This document shows positions 8,020-16,000 of a DNA stretch of 23,697 nt, one piece after another (the stretch's first letter is position 1; the number at the start of each line of letters is the position of its first letter). A model generated the notes under the pieces. The model made no database searches. It had not been told where the DNA came from and worked only from the letters and a program-made list of their open reading frames with translations. The position numbers and the translations under genes are program-made. This DNA comes from Haloquadratum sp. J07HQX50 (GTDB lineage Archaea; Halobacteriota; Halobacteria; Halobacteriales; Haloferacaceae): NCBI GenBank assembly GCA_000416005.1, contig KE356563.1:621028-644724 (forward strand), in the 5' to 3' direction.

Positions 8020-8041
8020 ATACCTATTGTGGTATATAAAA
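8020..8041 (+). promoter_or_regulatory. Orphan TATA box with overlapping operator-like dyad
   Basis: TATATAAAA (8033-8041) is one of the strongest TATA matches in the window, yet no called gene follows within 650 bp. A perfect 5-bp dyad, ATACC (8020-8024) and GGTAT (8031-8035) with a 6-nt centre, overlaps its upstream edge, as a repressor site would. The predicted transcript start is near 8062-8068. Confidence 0.4.
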
Positions 8042-8150
8042 GCCTTCTCAAAATTTACAATACGTCATTTATTAATTATGGTGACAATAATTATGCTGAG
8101 ATGAAGTCAAGAGCTGATGACGTCATAATCTCGATAGGTGGCGGTCTCAA

Positions 8151-8210
8151 CAGCGTAATCGGGTGTTGTCGCCGTGACCAAGCGCCTTGATAGGCGTGAT
8201 AATTACGCTG
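8151..8210 (+). other. Nested inverted repeat, possible RNA stem
   Basis: CAGCGTAAT (8151-8159) pairs perfectly with ATTACGCTG (8202-8210). Inside it, CGCCT (8183-8187) pairs with AGGCG (8192-8196) around the loop TGAT. Read from the orphan promoter at 8033, this would fold as a long stem with an apical hairpin. It could be a small RNA, a terminator-like structure or a remnant of a mobile element end. Confidence 0.35.
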
Positions 8211-8692
8211 GGGTGTGAATCGAATCAAATAGCCACTGTCAAGGCCACGATAAGACTACACAAGGCTCTCAGATCTTCTTCGAACGGCTGTATCTGTGGG
8301 AGCAGGTGTAGAGGGGAAGAAACCTCAATTGTCTTGGGGTCAAGTGGTTTGAGAGACGAACTCAAACTCATCACGAGAATCGATTGTTTCGGACCAACCT
8401 CAATGCATTCAGTCTGTTCCGCCTGTGGACTCTTCTTTGCATATCCCCGGTCGGCTTGATCTTTCCTCTGTTGTTTTGTCTGACCTGTCGTGGATAAGTA
8501 TACTGACCTCTTCGCGCGGCTAAAAGCATAGGTATGCGTTCGTCAGTTTAGATCAGTCGTGTCTCGTTCGATAGTTCGGAGTCGTATAGACTTGTCATTC
8601 TCATCAACTGCGCCACTCACGAGTATCCACTACAGCATTCTGGAATTGGTGGCCTGGATACCCCTGGGTCAGGAATTATTGAGGTCAAGAGG

Positions 8693-8698
8693 TTTAAG
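8693..8698 (+). promoter_or_regulatory. TATA box for proS
   Basis: TTTAAG is centred about 28 nt before the proS ATG at 8723, which fits a leaderless transcript. Confidence 0.5.
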
Positions 8699-8722
8699 AC
8701 TGCGCTGACGCTCTCGATAGGT

Positions 8723-10183
8723 ATGACAGATGAGCAGGAACTTGGGATAACTAAATCAAAGAGTCATGAAACAGGCGAGTGGTACGCTGAAGTGGTTCAA
8801 AAGGCCGGATTAGCCGACTATGGGCCTGATGGCATGAGTGGCTTCATTATCACTCGGCCACGTGCATATGCACTTTGGGAGGCAGTGCAGTCGTATCTCG
8901 ATAGCCGATTTAAACAAACAGGCGTACAAAATGCATACTTTCCACTCTTCATTCCGAAGTCATATCTTGAGCGAGAGAAAGATATTGTTGAAGGGTTCGA
9001 CCCCGAAGTGGCGTGGGTTGACAGGGCCGGTCGTAACGAGTTAGAAGAGCCACTCGCTGTTCGACCGACTTCTGAATCGATTATTGCGCCATATCTCGCA
9101 CAGTGGATACGGAGCTATCGTGACCTCCCACTTCGAGTGAATCAGTGGACATCGGTTGTTCGGTGGGAAGCCACTGAGACGAAGCCATTTTTCAGGACGA
9201 AAGAATTTCTGTGGCAAGAAGGGCACACCGCACATCGCTCAAGGCCGTCTGCGCGTCAAGAAATGATGCGACGCTTGGATCAATATGTTGATACGTACGA
9301 GGATCTCCTGGCAATTCCAGTTCTGCGCGGGGCCAAACCAGAGCATGATAAGTTCCCAGGTGCCGAAACAACGACTACAGTCGAAGCGTTGATGCCAGAC
9401 GGGAAGTCTGTGCAGGGAGCAACCTCTCATTACCTTGGCACCGGGTTTGCTGAGGCGTTTGATATCACGTACACTGACGAAAACGAGATCAACCAACCGA
9501 CTCATACGACATCGTGGGGCCTCTCTTGGCGGGCGCTGGGTGCATTGATTATGACTCACTCTGACGAACAGGGATTGGTTCTCCCCCCAACAATTGCACC
9601 CACGCAGGCTGTCATTGTTCCCATCTGGCAATCGGAGACGAAAGCAGCCGTTCTTGAATATGCAGGTGAAATTGAAGAGACGCTTGCTGCAGCTGATGTG
9701 AGTGTCCATCTTGATGACCGCGATGATCGCAATCCAGGATTCAAATACAACGAGTGGGAACTCAGAGGCGTCCCCCTCCGGATCGAGATTGGGCCGAACG
9801 AAGCAGGCGAGAAAACTGTGACACTAGTTCATCGCCCCGACGGTGAGAGCGAAATGGCCTCTCGTGAAAACCTCGTATCTGAGGTAACGACAGCATTTGA
9901 CCGTATATACGCGAAATTATACGCAGCAGCAGAGGAAACACTCAATTCAAATGTTCGTCAAGCAATGTCGCGTGATGAATTGCTTGGGACAATCGGACGG
10001 CATGGTGGATATGTTCAAACGCCGTGGTGTGGAGAAGAGGCATGCGAAACCGCAATTAAAGACGAAATAGCTGCAGAAATTGTCATGGTACCGCTTGAGG
10101 AAGAAGGAATTCATCATGGACATTCCTGTGCCATCTGTGACAATCCAGCCACAAAGACAGCATACTTTGCCAAGAGTTACTGA
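8723..10183 (+). CDS. proS: Prolyl-tRNA synthetase, archaeal/eukaryal type
   Basis: This 486-residue class II aminoacyl-tRNA synthetase charges tRNA-Pro with proline in the cytoplasm. Its length and layout match the archaeal/eukaryal type, without the bacterial editing insertion. The proline-binding loop RPTSESI (114-120), motif 2 (VVRWEATETKPFFRTKEF, with Arg148 and Arg158) and motif 3 (SWGLSWRALGALIMTHSDEQG, 264-284) are present. The anticodon-binding domain follows (about 290-400), including DDRDDRNPGFKYNEWELRGVP. The C-terminal zinc-binding domain carries four cysteines (436, 441, 469, 472) and the conserved YFAKSY terminus. The start at 8723 is supported by the TATA box about 28 nt upstream and by the typical N-terminus ahead of WYAEVVQKAGLADY. 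The gene is monocistronic, with gltB 162 bp downstream behind an A/T-rich stretch. Confidence 0.98.
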   Translation: MTDEQELGITKSKSHETGEWYAEVVQKAGLADYGPDGMSGFIITRPRAYALWEAVQSYLDSRFKQTGVQNAYFPLFIPKSYLEREKDIVEGFDPEVAWVDRAGRNELEEPLAVRPTSESIIAPYLAQWIRSYRDLPLRVNQWTSVVRWEATETKPFFRTKEFLWQEGHTAHRSRPSARQEMMRRLDQYVDTYEDLLAIPVLRGAKPEHDKFPGAETTTTVEALMPDGKSVQGATSHYLGTGFAEAFDITYTDENEINQPTHTTSWGLSWRALGALIMTHSDEQGLVLPPTIAPTQAVIVPIWQSETKAAVLEYAGEIEETLAAADVSVHLDDRDDRNPGFKYNEWELRGVPLRIEIGPNEAGEKTVTLVHRPDGESEMASRENLVSEVTTAFDRIYAKLYAAAEETLNSNVRQAMSRDELLGTIGRHGGYVQTPWCGEEACETAIKDEIAAEIVMVPLEEEGIHHGHSCAICDNPATKTAYFAKSY

Positions 10184-10345
10184 AACACGGCCTCTATCAT
10201 AATCCTTCATTGTCGATAGTTTTATTCGATTACTGTCGAACTGTGCTCATAACATATATTAACTATATATATGTCCTTATATACACTCAAATTACCCTTA
10301 CGTATGAGGGAGAAGACCCTTTAGGGGGCACGCTAACACACATAC

Positions 10346-13300
10346 ATGACCAACTCACGTGGACACAATGAATCGGCATCAACCGGACTGGCCGATCCGG
10401 AAGATAGCCGGTCTAATTGTGGTGTAGGCGGTGTTGTTGATCTTGATGGTGGTGCCTCACATGAGACAGTTACTGAAGGACTGAGGCTGCTCAAAAATCT
10501 CGAACATCGGGGTACGACAGGGGCAGAAGAGGATACAGGAGATGGCGCTGGTCTCGTCATTCAACGTCCCGATGAGTTCTTTGAGGCGGTGACAGACGTT
10601 TCCTTACCGGATGAGTATGCAGTCGGATCAATCTTCATGCCAAGAGACGAGGCGGCGAGAGAGGGACTCATGTCTATTTTTGAGCGAGTTCTCTCAACAT
10701 ATGATCTCGAAGTTCTTGAGTGGCGATCAGTTCCAACTGATAACAGTGATTTGGGGGCGACAGCTGTTGAGTCTGAGCCTGATGTGTATCAAGCGTTCGT
10801 AGCACCGACAGAGTCTATCGAAGATGATGATGAATTCGACCGCACTCTCTACATTGCACGACGAGCAGCTGAAAAGGAGATTTCAACGCTCGATTCGACA
10901 GGGGCTGCACGATTTTATATTTGCTCACTCTCTCGTCAGACAGTCGTCTACAAGGGATTACTAAAAGGCGAGCAACTTGCAGACTACTACATAGAATTGA
11001 ATGACGAGCGAGTCAAGTCGACACTCACACTCGTTCATGCACGGTTTTCGACGAACACGCTTGGTGCATGGCATTTAGCACATCCATACCGCCACATCGT
11101 TCATAACGGCGAGATAAATACCATTCAAGGAAATATTAATTGGATGCGGTCACGAGAGACTGACCTGTCACATCCAGCGTTTGGTGATGATTTAGAGACC
11201 ATCAAGCCCGTTATCAACGATCCAGACCAGTCTGATACGGCATCAGTTGATAATGCCGTCGAACTACTCCTACAGAGTGACCGAGAATTGCCACACGTCC
11301 TTCGGATGCTCATTCCCGAGGCGTACCGCGGTGATGATCAGATGGATTCTCAACGCCAAGCGTGGTACGACTATCATGCATCGTTGGTTGAGCCGTGGGA
11401 CGGTCCTGCATTGGTCGCCGCGACAGATGGTGACCGTATTGCTGCTGTGCTTGATCGAAATGGGCTTCGTCCATGCCGATATGATATCACGACTGATAAT
11501 ACACTCATCATGGCAAGTGAAGTTGGCGCACTTGACCCCGATCCGAGTGAAATTCGTGAACGTGGCCGACTCAAACCAGGCCAGTTATTCGTTGCTGACC
11601 CAGCAGAAGGGCGTGTGATCCCAGATGATGAGGTGTTCGATTCACTGACTGATGAAAAATACACCGAATGGGTGGAGGATGAACAACACCATCTTGAAGA
11701 AGTATGCCAGTCAGATTCGTGTGCACCTCAGAACGATATCGAACATCTTCGAGCTGCGCAAGCTGCGTTCGGCTATACTCACGATCAGATCAATCACCTA
11801 ATTGAGCCGATGGCAGAAGATGGCAAAGATCCAGTTGGGTCGATGGGTGATGATACACCCCTCTCGGTGCTCTCTGACTTCAACCGACCTCTGTTCACGT
11901 ACTTCAAACAACTGTTCGCTCAGGTGACAAATCCACCACTGGATTATATTCGAGAAGAGCTAGTCACCTCGCTTGAATCTCGTGTTGGAGCACAACAAAA
12001 TCTACTGGACGAAACAGCAGAACATGCGAGGCAACTCGTGTTAGATTCGCCTGTTCTCACTGACCCACAGCTTCGCTCGATCAGGGAACTCGGCTCAACC
12101 GAGTCTGACTTCATGAGTTCGGCAGTCGTTGATATTACGTACTCTCCGGAGACACCGATGGAGGAGGCTATTGAGCGGGTTCGGTCAGAAGCACGAGATG
12201 CAATTAACGAGGGGGCAGAAGTAATCGTGCTCTCCGACCAGCACGTTGGACATGAGCGAATTCCGATCCCAAGTCTGTTAGTCACCGGTGCTGTCCACCA
12301 TGACTTAGTCCGGAGTGGTCTCCGCAATCAGGCTGGATTAGTCATTGAATCGGCCGACCCTCGAGCAGTTCACCACATCGCAACGCTTGTTGGATACGGT
12401 GCTGATGCGGTGAACCCATACCTTGCGTATCAAACGATTGCTGATGTCGTTGCTGGGCCAGACGGTGCAAACGAAGAAGAAGCCATTGCCGCCTACAAGA
12501 AGGCGCTGGAGGATGGACTGCTCAAGACGATGGCAAAGATGGGGATTTCAACAGTCGAATCCTATCAAGGTGCCCAGATATTTGAAGCGGTTGGTCTGGA
12601 TTCTTCGTTCGTCGCAGAGTACTTTGAGGGCACAGAGATTCGTACAGAAGGGATTGGAATTGACGTTATCGAAGAAGATGCTCGCACGCGTCATGCTGTT
12701 GGGTACGGGAGCGACCCAGAACTCGAACGTCAAGGTGAGTATGAGCACCGATCCGATGGAATGCACCACCAGTGGAATCCCGAAACAGTTGGAACACTTC
12801 AGCAGGCGGTGAGAGCTGGTGATTATGAGAAGTACAAGGAGTTCGCTTCGTTGATTAATGACCAATCCGAAGAATTACAGACTCTTCGCGGTCTACTCTC
12901 ATTCTCGGATGGTCGTGAATCGATACCTGTTGAAGAGGTCGAACCAGTCGAAGAGATAGTGACGCGGTTCTCAACTGCGGCGATGTCACTCGGGAGTCTC
13001 TCCCCTGAGGCCCACGAGAATAACTCAATCGCAATGAACCGACTGGGAGCAAAGTCAAATACTGGCGAAGGTGGTGAGCCCCCAGAGCGCTTCGGAACGG
13101 AAAAAGAGTGTAAGGTAAAACAGGTCGCGTCTGGCCGGTTCGGTGTTACCTCTGAATATCTCACGAATGCTGAGGAAATACAGATCAAGATGGCACAGGG
13201 AGCGAAGCCTGGTGAAGGAGGTCACCTTCCTGGAAGAAAGGTGAATGAGATGATTGCGCACGTCCGGTTCTCAACACCGGGAGTCGGGCTTATTTCACCA

Positions 13301-14896
13301 CCGCCGTTACACGATATCTACTCGATTGAGGACCTCAAACAGCTTATCCACGACCTGAAGACGGCAAATCCTGAGGCAGATATCAATGTCAAACTCGTCT
13401 CAGAGGCTGGAATCGGAACGATTGCTGCTGGGGTCTCGAAAGCAAATGCTGACGTAGTGCATATCGCTGGACATAGTGGTGGGACTGGTGCCTCCCCAAA
13501 GACGTCGATCAAGAATGCAGGTCTTCCGTGGGAATTGGGCCTTGCTGAGGCGAACCAAATGTTACGTGCGACGAACTTACGCTCGCGTATTCGAGTCTCA
13601 GTCGATGGAGGAATGAAGACCGGTCGTGACGTTGCTGTCGCAGCCTTACTTGGCGGTGAGGAATACGTGTTTGGTACGGCTTCACTAGTTACCTCGGGGT
13701 GTGTGATGGCCCGCCAGTGTCAGTCGAACACCTGTCCGGTCGGCGTCGCGACACAGCGTGAAAAACTCCGAAACCGGTTCCCTGGTCAACCAGAGCATGT
13801 CATCAACTATATGACGTTTATCGCACAGGAGTTGCGAGAGATCATGGCTTCATTGGGCTTCAAAACACTCGATGAGATGATTGGTCGTCCATCGCTCTTG
13901 GAACAGCATGAAACGGACCACGAGAAGGCACGACACCTTGACCTTTCAGATGTCATCGCAGAGCCAGCCGGTGGCGCTCGTTATCGGACAGAAGGACAAT
14001 CACATCATGATATCGACACGCATCTAGATCATGAGTTGATTGAGCGTGCAGAACCAGCTCTCCAGTCGGGCGAACCAGTCGCGCTCACGCGTGAGATTAG
14101 CAATATTCACCGATCTGTAGGTGCAATGCTGTCAAATCGGATTTCGAAGGCACATGGCAATGCAGGGCTCCCCGATAATACGATTCGTTGTAGTTTCAAT
14201 GGGATTGCCGGGCAGTCATTCGGCGCTTTCCTTGCGCATGGGGTGACGATGCATCTCACTGGGGCAGCGAACGATTACGCTGGAAAAGGTCTCTCTGGAG
14301 GGAGGCTCGTCATTGAAACGCCAGACACGGCTGCATACGAACCATCAGAAAATGTCCTGATTGGAAACGTCGCGCTCTATGGAGCCACTCAAGGAGAAAT
14401 GTACGTCAATGGCATCGCTGGTGAACGATTTGCTGTGCGTAACTCTGGTGCGAAAGCAGTCGTTGAAGGAATCGGCGACCATGGGTGTGAATACATGACT
14501 GGCGGAGTTGTTGTTGTTCTGGGTGAAACGGGTCGCAACTTTGCCGCTGGTATGTCTGGTGGAATTGCCTATGTCTACGACCCAGATGACACATTTACTG
14601 AGGACGTTAACCGAGAGATGGTTGGTGTTGAGCACGAACTGTCTGATAAGGATCTCCCAATGATCAGGCGGTTGGTAAAAAATCATGCGGCATATACTGA
14701 AAGCTCGCGAGCAGACGAGCTCTTAGAGGAGTGGTCAGATGTTGTATCTGACTTCGTGAAGATTATGCCAGATGCATATGCAGAGGTGATCGAGGAACGA
14801 GCACGCGATGACGTTCGAAACGAATTGCCACCTGCTGCTGGTGTATCGGCTACGATTGATGATAGCGATGCAGTCGCTCAAACAAGCGACGATTAA
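10346..14896 (+). CDS. gltB: Glutamate synthase (GOGAT), large alpha-type subunit
   Basis: This 1516-residue protein makes glutamate from glutamine and 2-oxoglutarate. An N-terminal class II glutamine amidotransferase domain begins at the nucleophile Cys25 (SNCGVGG). The 24 residues before it correspond to the propeptide removed in GltB proteins. A central linker domain (about 480-760), the FMN-binding synthase domain (about 830-1210, with KPGEGGHLPG near 954) and a C-terminal GXGXG beta-helix domain (about 1240-1470) follow. The 3Fe-4S cluster cysteines are Cys1119, Cys1125 and Cys1130 (C-x5-C-x4-C, ending CPVGVATQ). The full length and all key residues indicate an active enzyme. No NADPH-oxidising small subunit (gltD) is adjacent, so ferredoxin or another donor may supply electrons. 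The coding sequence is followed by a T-run. A weak TATA-like CCTTTAGG lies about 26 nt before the ATG. Confidence 0.98.
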   Translation: MTNSRGHNESASTGLADPEDSRSNCGVGGVVDLDGGASHETVTEGLRLLKNLEHRGTTGAEEDTGDGAGLVIQRPDEFFEAVTDVSLPDEYAVGSIFMPRDEAAREGLMSIFERVLSTYDLEVLEWRSVPTDNSDLGATAVESEPDVYQAFVAPTESIEDDDEFDRTLYIARRAAEKEISTLDSTGAARFYICSLSRQTVVYKGLLKGEQLADYYIELNDERVKSTLTLVHARFSTNTLGAWHLAHPYRHIVHNGEINTIQGNINWMRSRETDLSHPAFGDDLETIKPVINDPDQSDTASVDNAVELLLQSDRELPHVLRMLIPEAYRGDDQMDSQRQAWYDYHASLVEPWDGPALVAATDGDRIAAVLDRNGLRPCRYDITTDNTLIMASEVGALDPDPSEIRERGRLKPGQLFVADPAEGRVIPDDEVFDSLTDEKYTEWVEDEQHHLEEVCQSDSCAPQNDIEHLRAAQAAFGYTHDQINHLIEPMAEDGKDPVGSMGDDTPLSVLSDFNRPLFTYFKQLFAQVTNPPLDYIREELVTSLESRVGAQQNLLDETAEHARQLVLDSPVLTDPQLRSIRELGSTESDFMSSAVVDITYSPETPMEEAIERVRSEARDAINEGAEVIVLSDQHVGHERIPIPSLLVTGAVHHDLVRSGLRNQAGLVIESADPRAVHHIATLVGYGADAVNPYLAYQTIADVVAGPDGANEEEAIAAYKKALEDGLLKTMAKMGISTVESYQGAQIFEAVGLDSSFVAEYFEGTEIRTEGIGIDVIEEDARTRHAVGYGSDPELERQGEYEHRSDGMHHQWNPETVGTLQQAVRAGDYEKYKEFASLINDQSEELQTLRGLLSFSDGRESIPVEEVEPVEEIVTRFSTAAMSLGSLSPEAHENNSIAMNRLGAKSNTGEGGEPPERFGTEKECKVKQVASGRFGVTSEYLTNAEEIQIKMAQGAKPGEGGHLPGRKVNEMIAHVRFSTPGVGLISPPPLHDIYSIEDLKQLIHDLKTANPEADINVKLVSEAGIGTIAAGVSKANADVVHIAGHSGGTGASPKTSIKNAGLPWELGLAEANQMLRATNLRSRIRVSVDGGMKTGRDVAVAALLGGEEYVFGTASLVTSGCVMARQCQSNTCPVGVATQREKLRNRFPGQPEHVINYMTFIAQELREIMASLGFKTLDEMIGRPSLLEQHETDHEKARHLDLSDVIAEPAGGARYRTEGQSHHDIDTHLDHELIERAEPALQSGEPVALTREISNIHRSVGAMLSNRISKAHGNAGLPDNTIRCSFNGIAGQSFGAFLAHGVTMHLTGAANDYAGKGLSGGRLVIETPDTAAYEPSENVLIGNVALYGATQGEMYVNGIAGERFAVRNSGAKAVVEGIGDHGCEYMTGGVVVVLGETGRNFAAGMSGGIAYVYDPDDTFTEDVNREMVGVEHELSDKDLPMIRRLVKNHAAYTESSRADELLEEWSDVVSDFVKIMPDAYAEVIEERARDDVRNELPPAAGVSATIDDSDAVAQTSDD

Positions 14897-14912
14897 TCAC
14901 ACACACGTCGAG

Positions 14913-14917
14913 TTTTT
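14913..14917 (+). terminator. Probable U-tract terminator after gltB
   Basis: A run of five T occurs 16 nt after the gltB stop codon with no strong hairpin before it. Archaeal intrinsic termination needs only a U-tract, so this is plausible but weak. Confidence 0.3.
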
Positions 14918-14986
14918 CTAATCCTGGTATCGTTTTGATCACTGTTGGTCGACGCTTCCTGTTCTTTGCGTCATCGGCTAGACGAC

Positions 14987-15107
14987 AGTCCGAGGCTAGT
15001 AGACACTCTGCAGTTTAAATCTCACTGGTATCGAGAATTATCGACACTCATCCTTTGGAGCCCATTCCAAGCTAGTCGACATATTAATCAGGCAAGTGCC
15101 TCGGACT
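14987..15107. repeat. 10-bp inverted repeat spanning 121 bp in the gltB/HD spacer
   Basis: AGTCCGAGGC (14987-14996) and GCCTCGGACT (15098-15107) are perfect reverse complements. They enclose about 100 bp that also contains near-identical GCTAGTAGAC and GCTAGTCGAC direct repeats. The 292-bp spacer (14897-15188) lies between convergent genes and shows no supportable gene. The structure could be a long-range RNA stem or the remnant ends of a small mobile element. Confidence 0.35.
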
Positions 15108-15188
15108 CCGACAGAAGCTCGGTAGTCCTCTGTAATAATGAGAGTGGTCTGCTCTGTTGAATTACTTGACACCGAGGCGGTTCACGCG

Positions 15189-15872
15189 TTACAGAGAGTC
15201 TGTCATGTCTATACCCGACACCTCTGCTTCAAGCCATTCTTGAAACCATTTGACTCGCTGTAACCGTTTGTAGGCGATTGACTCTGCGGTATCCGAGACA
15301 ACGCGATCTGCGGCCTCCTGACCACGCTCAAAAACACGATTAACCATCTCAGCAGAGTCCATATGTGAGCGCGATTCGTACCCCATTCGGAGTAGAATGA
15401 GTGCTGTGCCATTGGCGCCAATCTTATCGAGTAAGTCAGCCTCAACCAATGACCGTGTTTCGAGCGAGACATCGCTCAGGGGTCCCTGGTAGGAGTGATC
15501 AGTCACTGATTGACACACCTGATCGATGAATGACGGTGGAAAGTCACCGCGCTCAAGATACTCTCTTGCAATACGTGCACCCTCTGCGGCATGCTCTTCT
15601 TGTGGTGCTTCAAGTTTGGCGATATCATGGAATAGGGCTGCAACTCTCACGACGTCCAAGTCTGCGCCCTCACTGGCTGCAATCTCCTCGGAGAGCGCAA
15701 CAACATTACGAATATGGTTGAATCGATAGTCAGCACTGTGCCATGGATACCAGCGCATTCGGCCGCCATCGCCTGCTCCTTCAATACTTGCCTGCAGATA
15801 GTCATGAACAAACTGTTCCATCTGTTCGAACTCTTCCTCGGAAACACCTGATTCTTTAATCTCAACGCCCAC
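15189..15872 (-). CDS. HD-domain metal-dependent phosphohydrolase
   Basis: This 227-residue soluble protein has the HD superfamily signature of metal-dependent phosphohydrolases. His53 lies in YRFNHIRNV, the His82-Asp83 doublet in ALFHDIAK, and the distal Asp146 in VEADLLD. His94 and His126 are additional candidate ligands. HD proteins hydrolyse phosphate esters, often nucleotides or cyclic nucleotides; the substrate here is unknown. The start is a GTG at 15872 giving MGVEIKESGVSEEEFEQ. I prefer it to the internal Met18 because the acidic N-terminus reads as native haloarchaeal sequence. It is convergent with gltB and lies downstream of the surface-protein gene, whose stop is about 130 bp upstream of this start, so co-transcription is possible but not indicated by function. 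Confidence 0.88.
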   Translation of the reverse strand: MGVEIKESGVSEEEFEQMEQFVHDYLQASIEGAGDGGRMRWYPWHSADYRFNHIRNVVALSEEIAASEGADLDVVRVAALFHDIAKLEAPQEEHAAEGARIAREYLERGDFPPSFIDQVCQSVTDHSYQGPLSDVSLETRSLVEADLLDKIGANGTALILLRMGYESRSHMDSAEMVNRVFERGQEAADRVVSDTAESIAYKRLQRVKWFQEWLEAEVSGIDMTDSL

Positions 15873-16000
15873 AGGTCAACCTCCATCGTCTCAGATATGT
15901 GATATCTGCAGAGGCGCGAGAATTATTTTGTTTCATTATAAACGACAAAGAAGCTTCGGTTCTTAGGCGTTACGACGCGCAGTTTCTTGTCATATACCGG

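Larger units (their letters stand above)
7816..8722. other. About 900-bp spacer between fttA and proS
   Basis: The spacer lies between two divergently oriented genes. No gene can be supported. A 90-codon plus-strand frame (8187-8459) and roughly 100 codons of overlapping minus-strand frame without a proper start both lack recognisable motifs. The spacer holds an orphan TATA box, a dyad overlapping it and a pair of inverted repeats, listed separately, and the proS promoter at its right end. A 29-codon frame (8101-8190) starts downstream of the orphan TATA box but carries no recognisable motif. Confidence 0.5.

Noticed and set aside
8112..8122. Box C-like CTGATGA suggesting a C/D box RNA
   Set aside because: No CTGA box D at a proper distance and no terminal stem, so it is not supportable.
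8187..8459. 90-codon plus-strand frame before proS, with CxC and CSAC cysteines
   Set aside because: Starts inside an inverted repeat, has no recognisable domain, and an equally long minus-strand frame covers the same bases. Not enough to call a gene.
9239..9750. Minus-strand frames of 64-156 codons inside proS
   Set aside because: Antisense shadows of a highly conserved synthetase gene.
14945..15160. 71-codon plus-strand frame between gltB and the HD gene
   Set aside because: TTG start, no motif, and it runs through the inverted repeat; likely chance.
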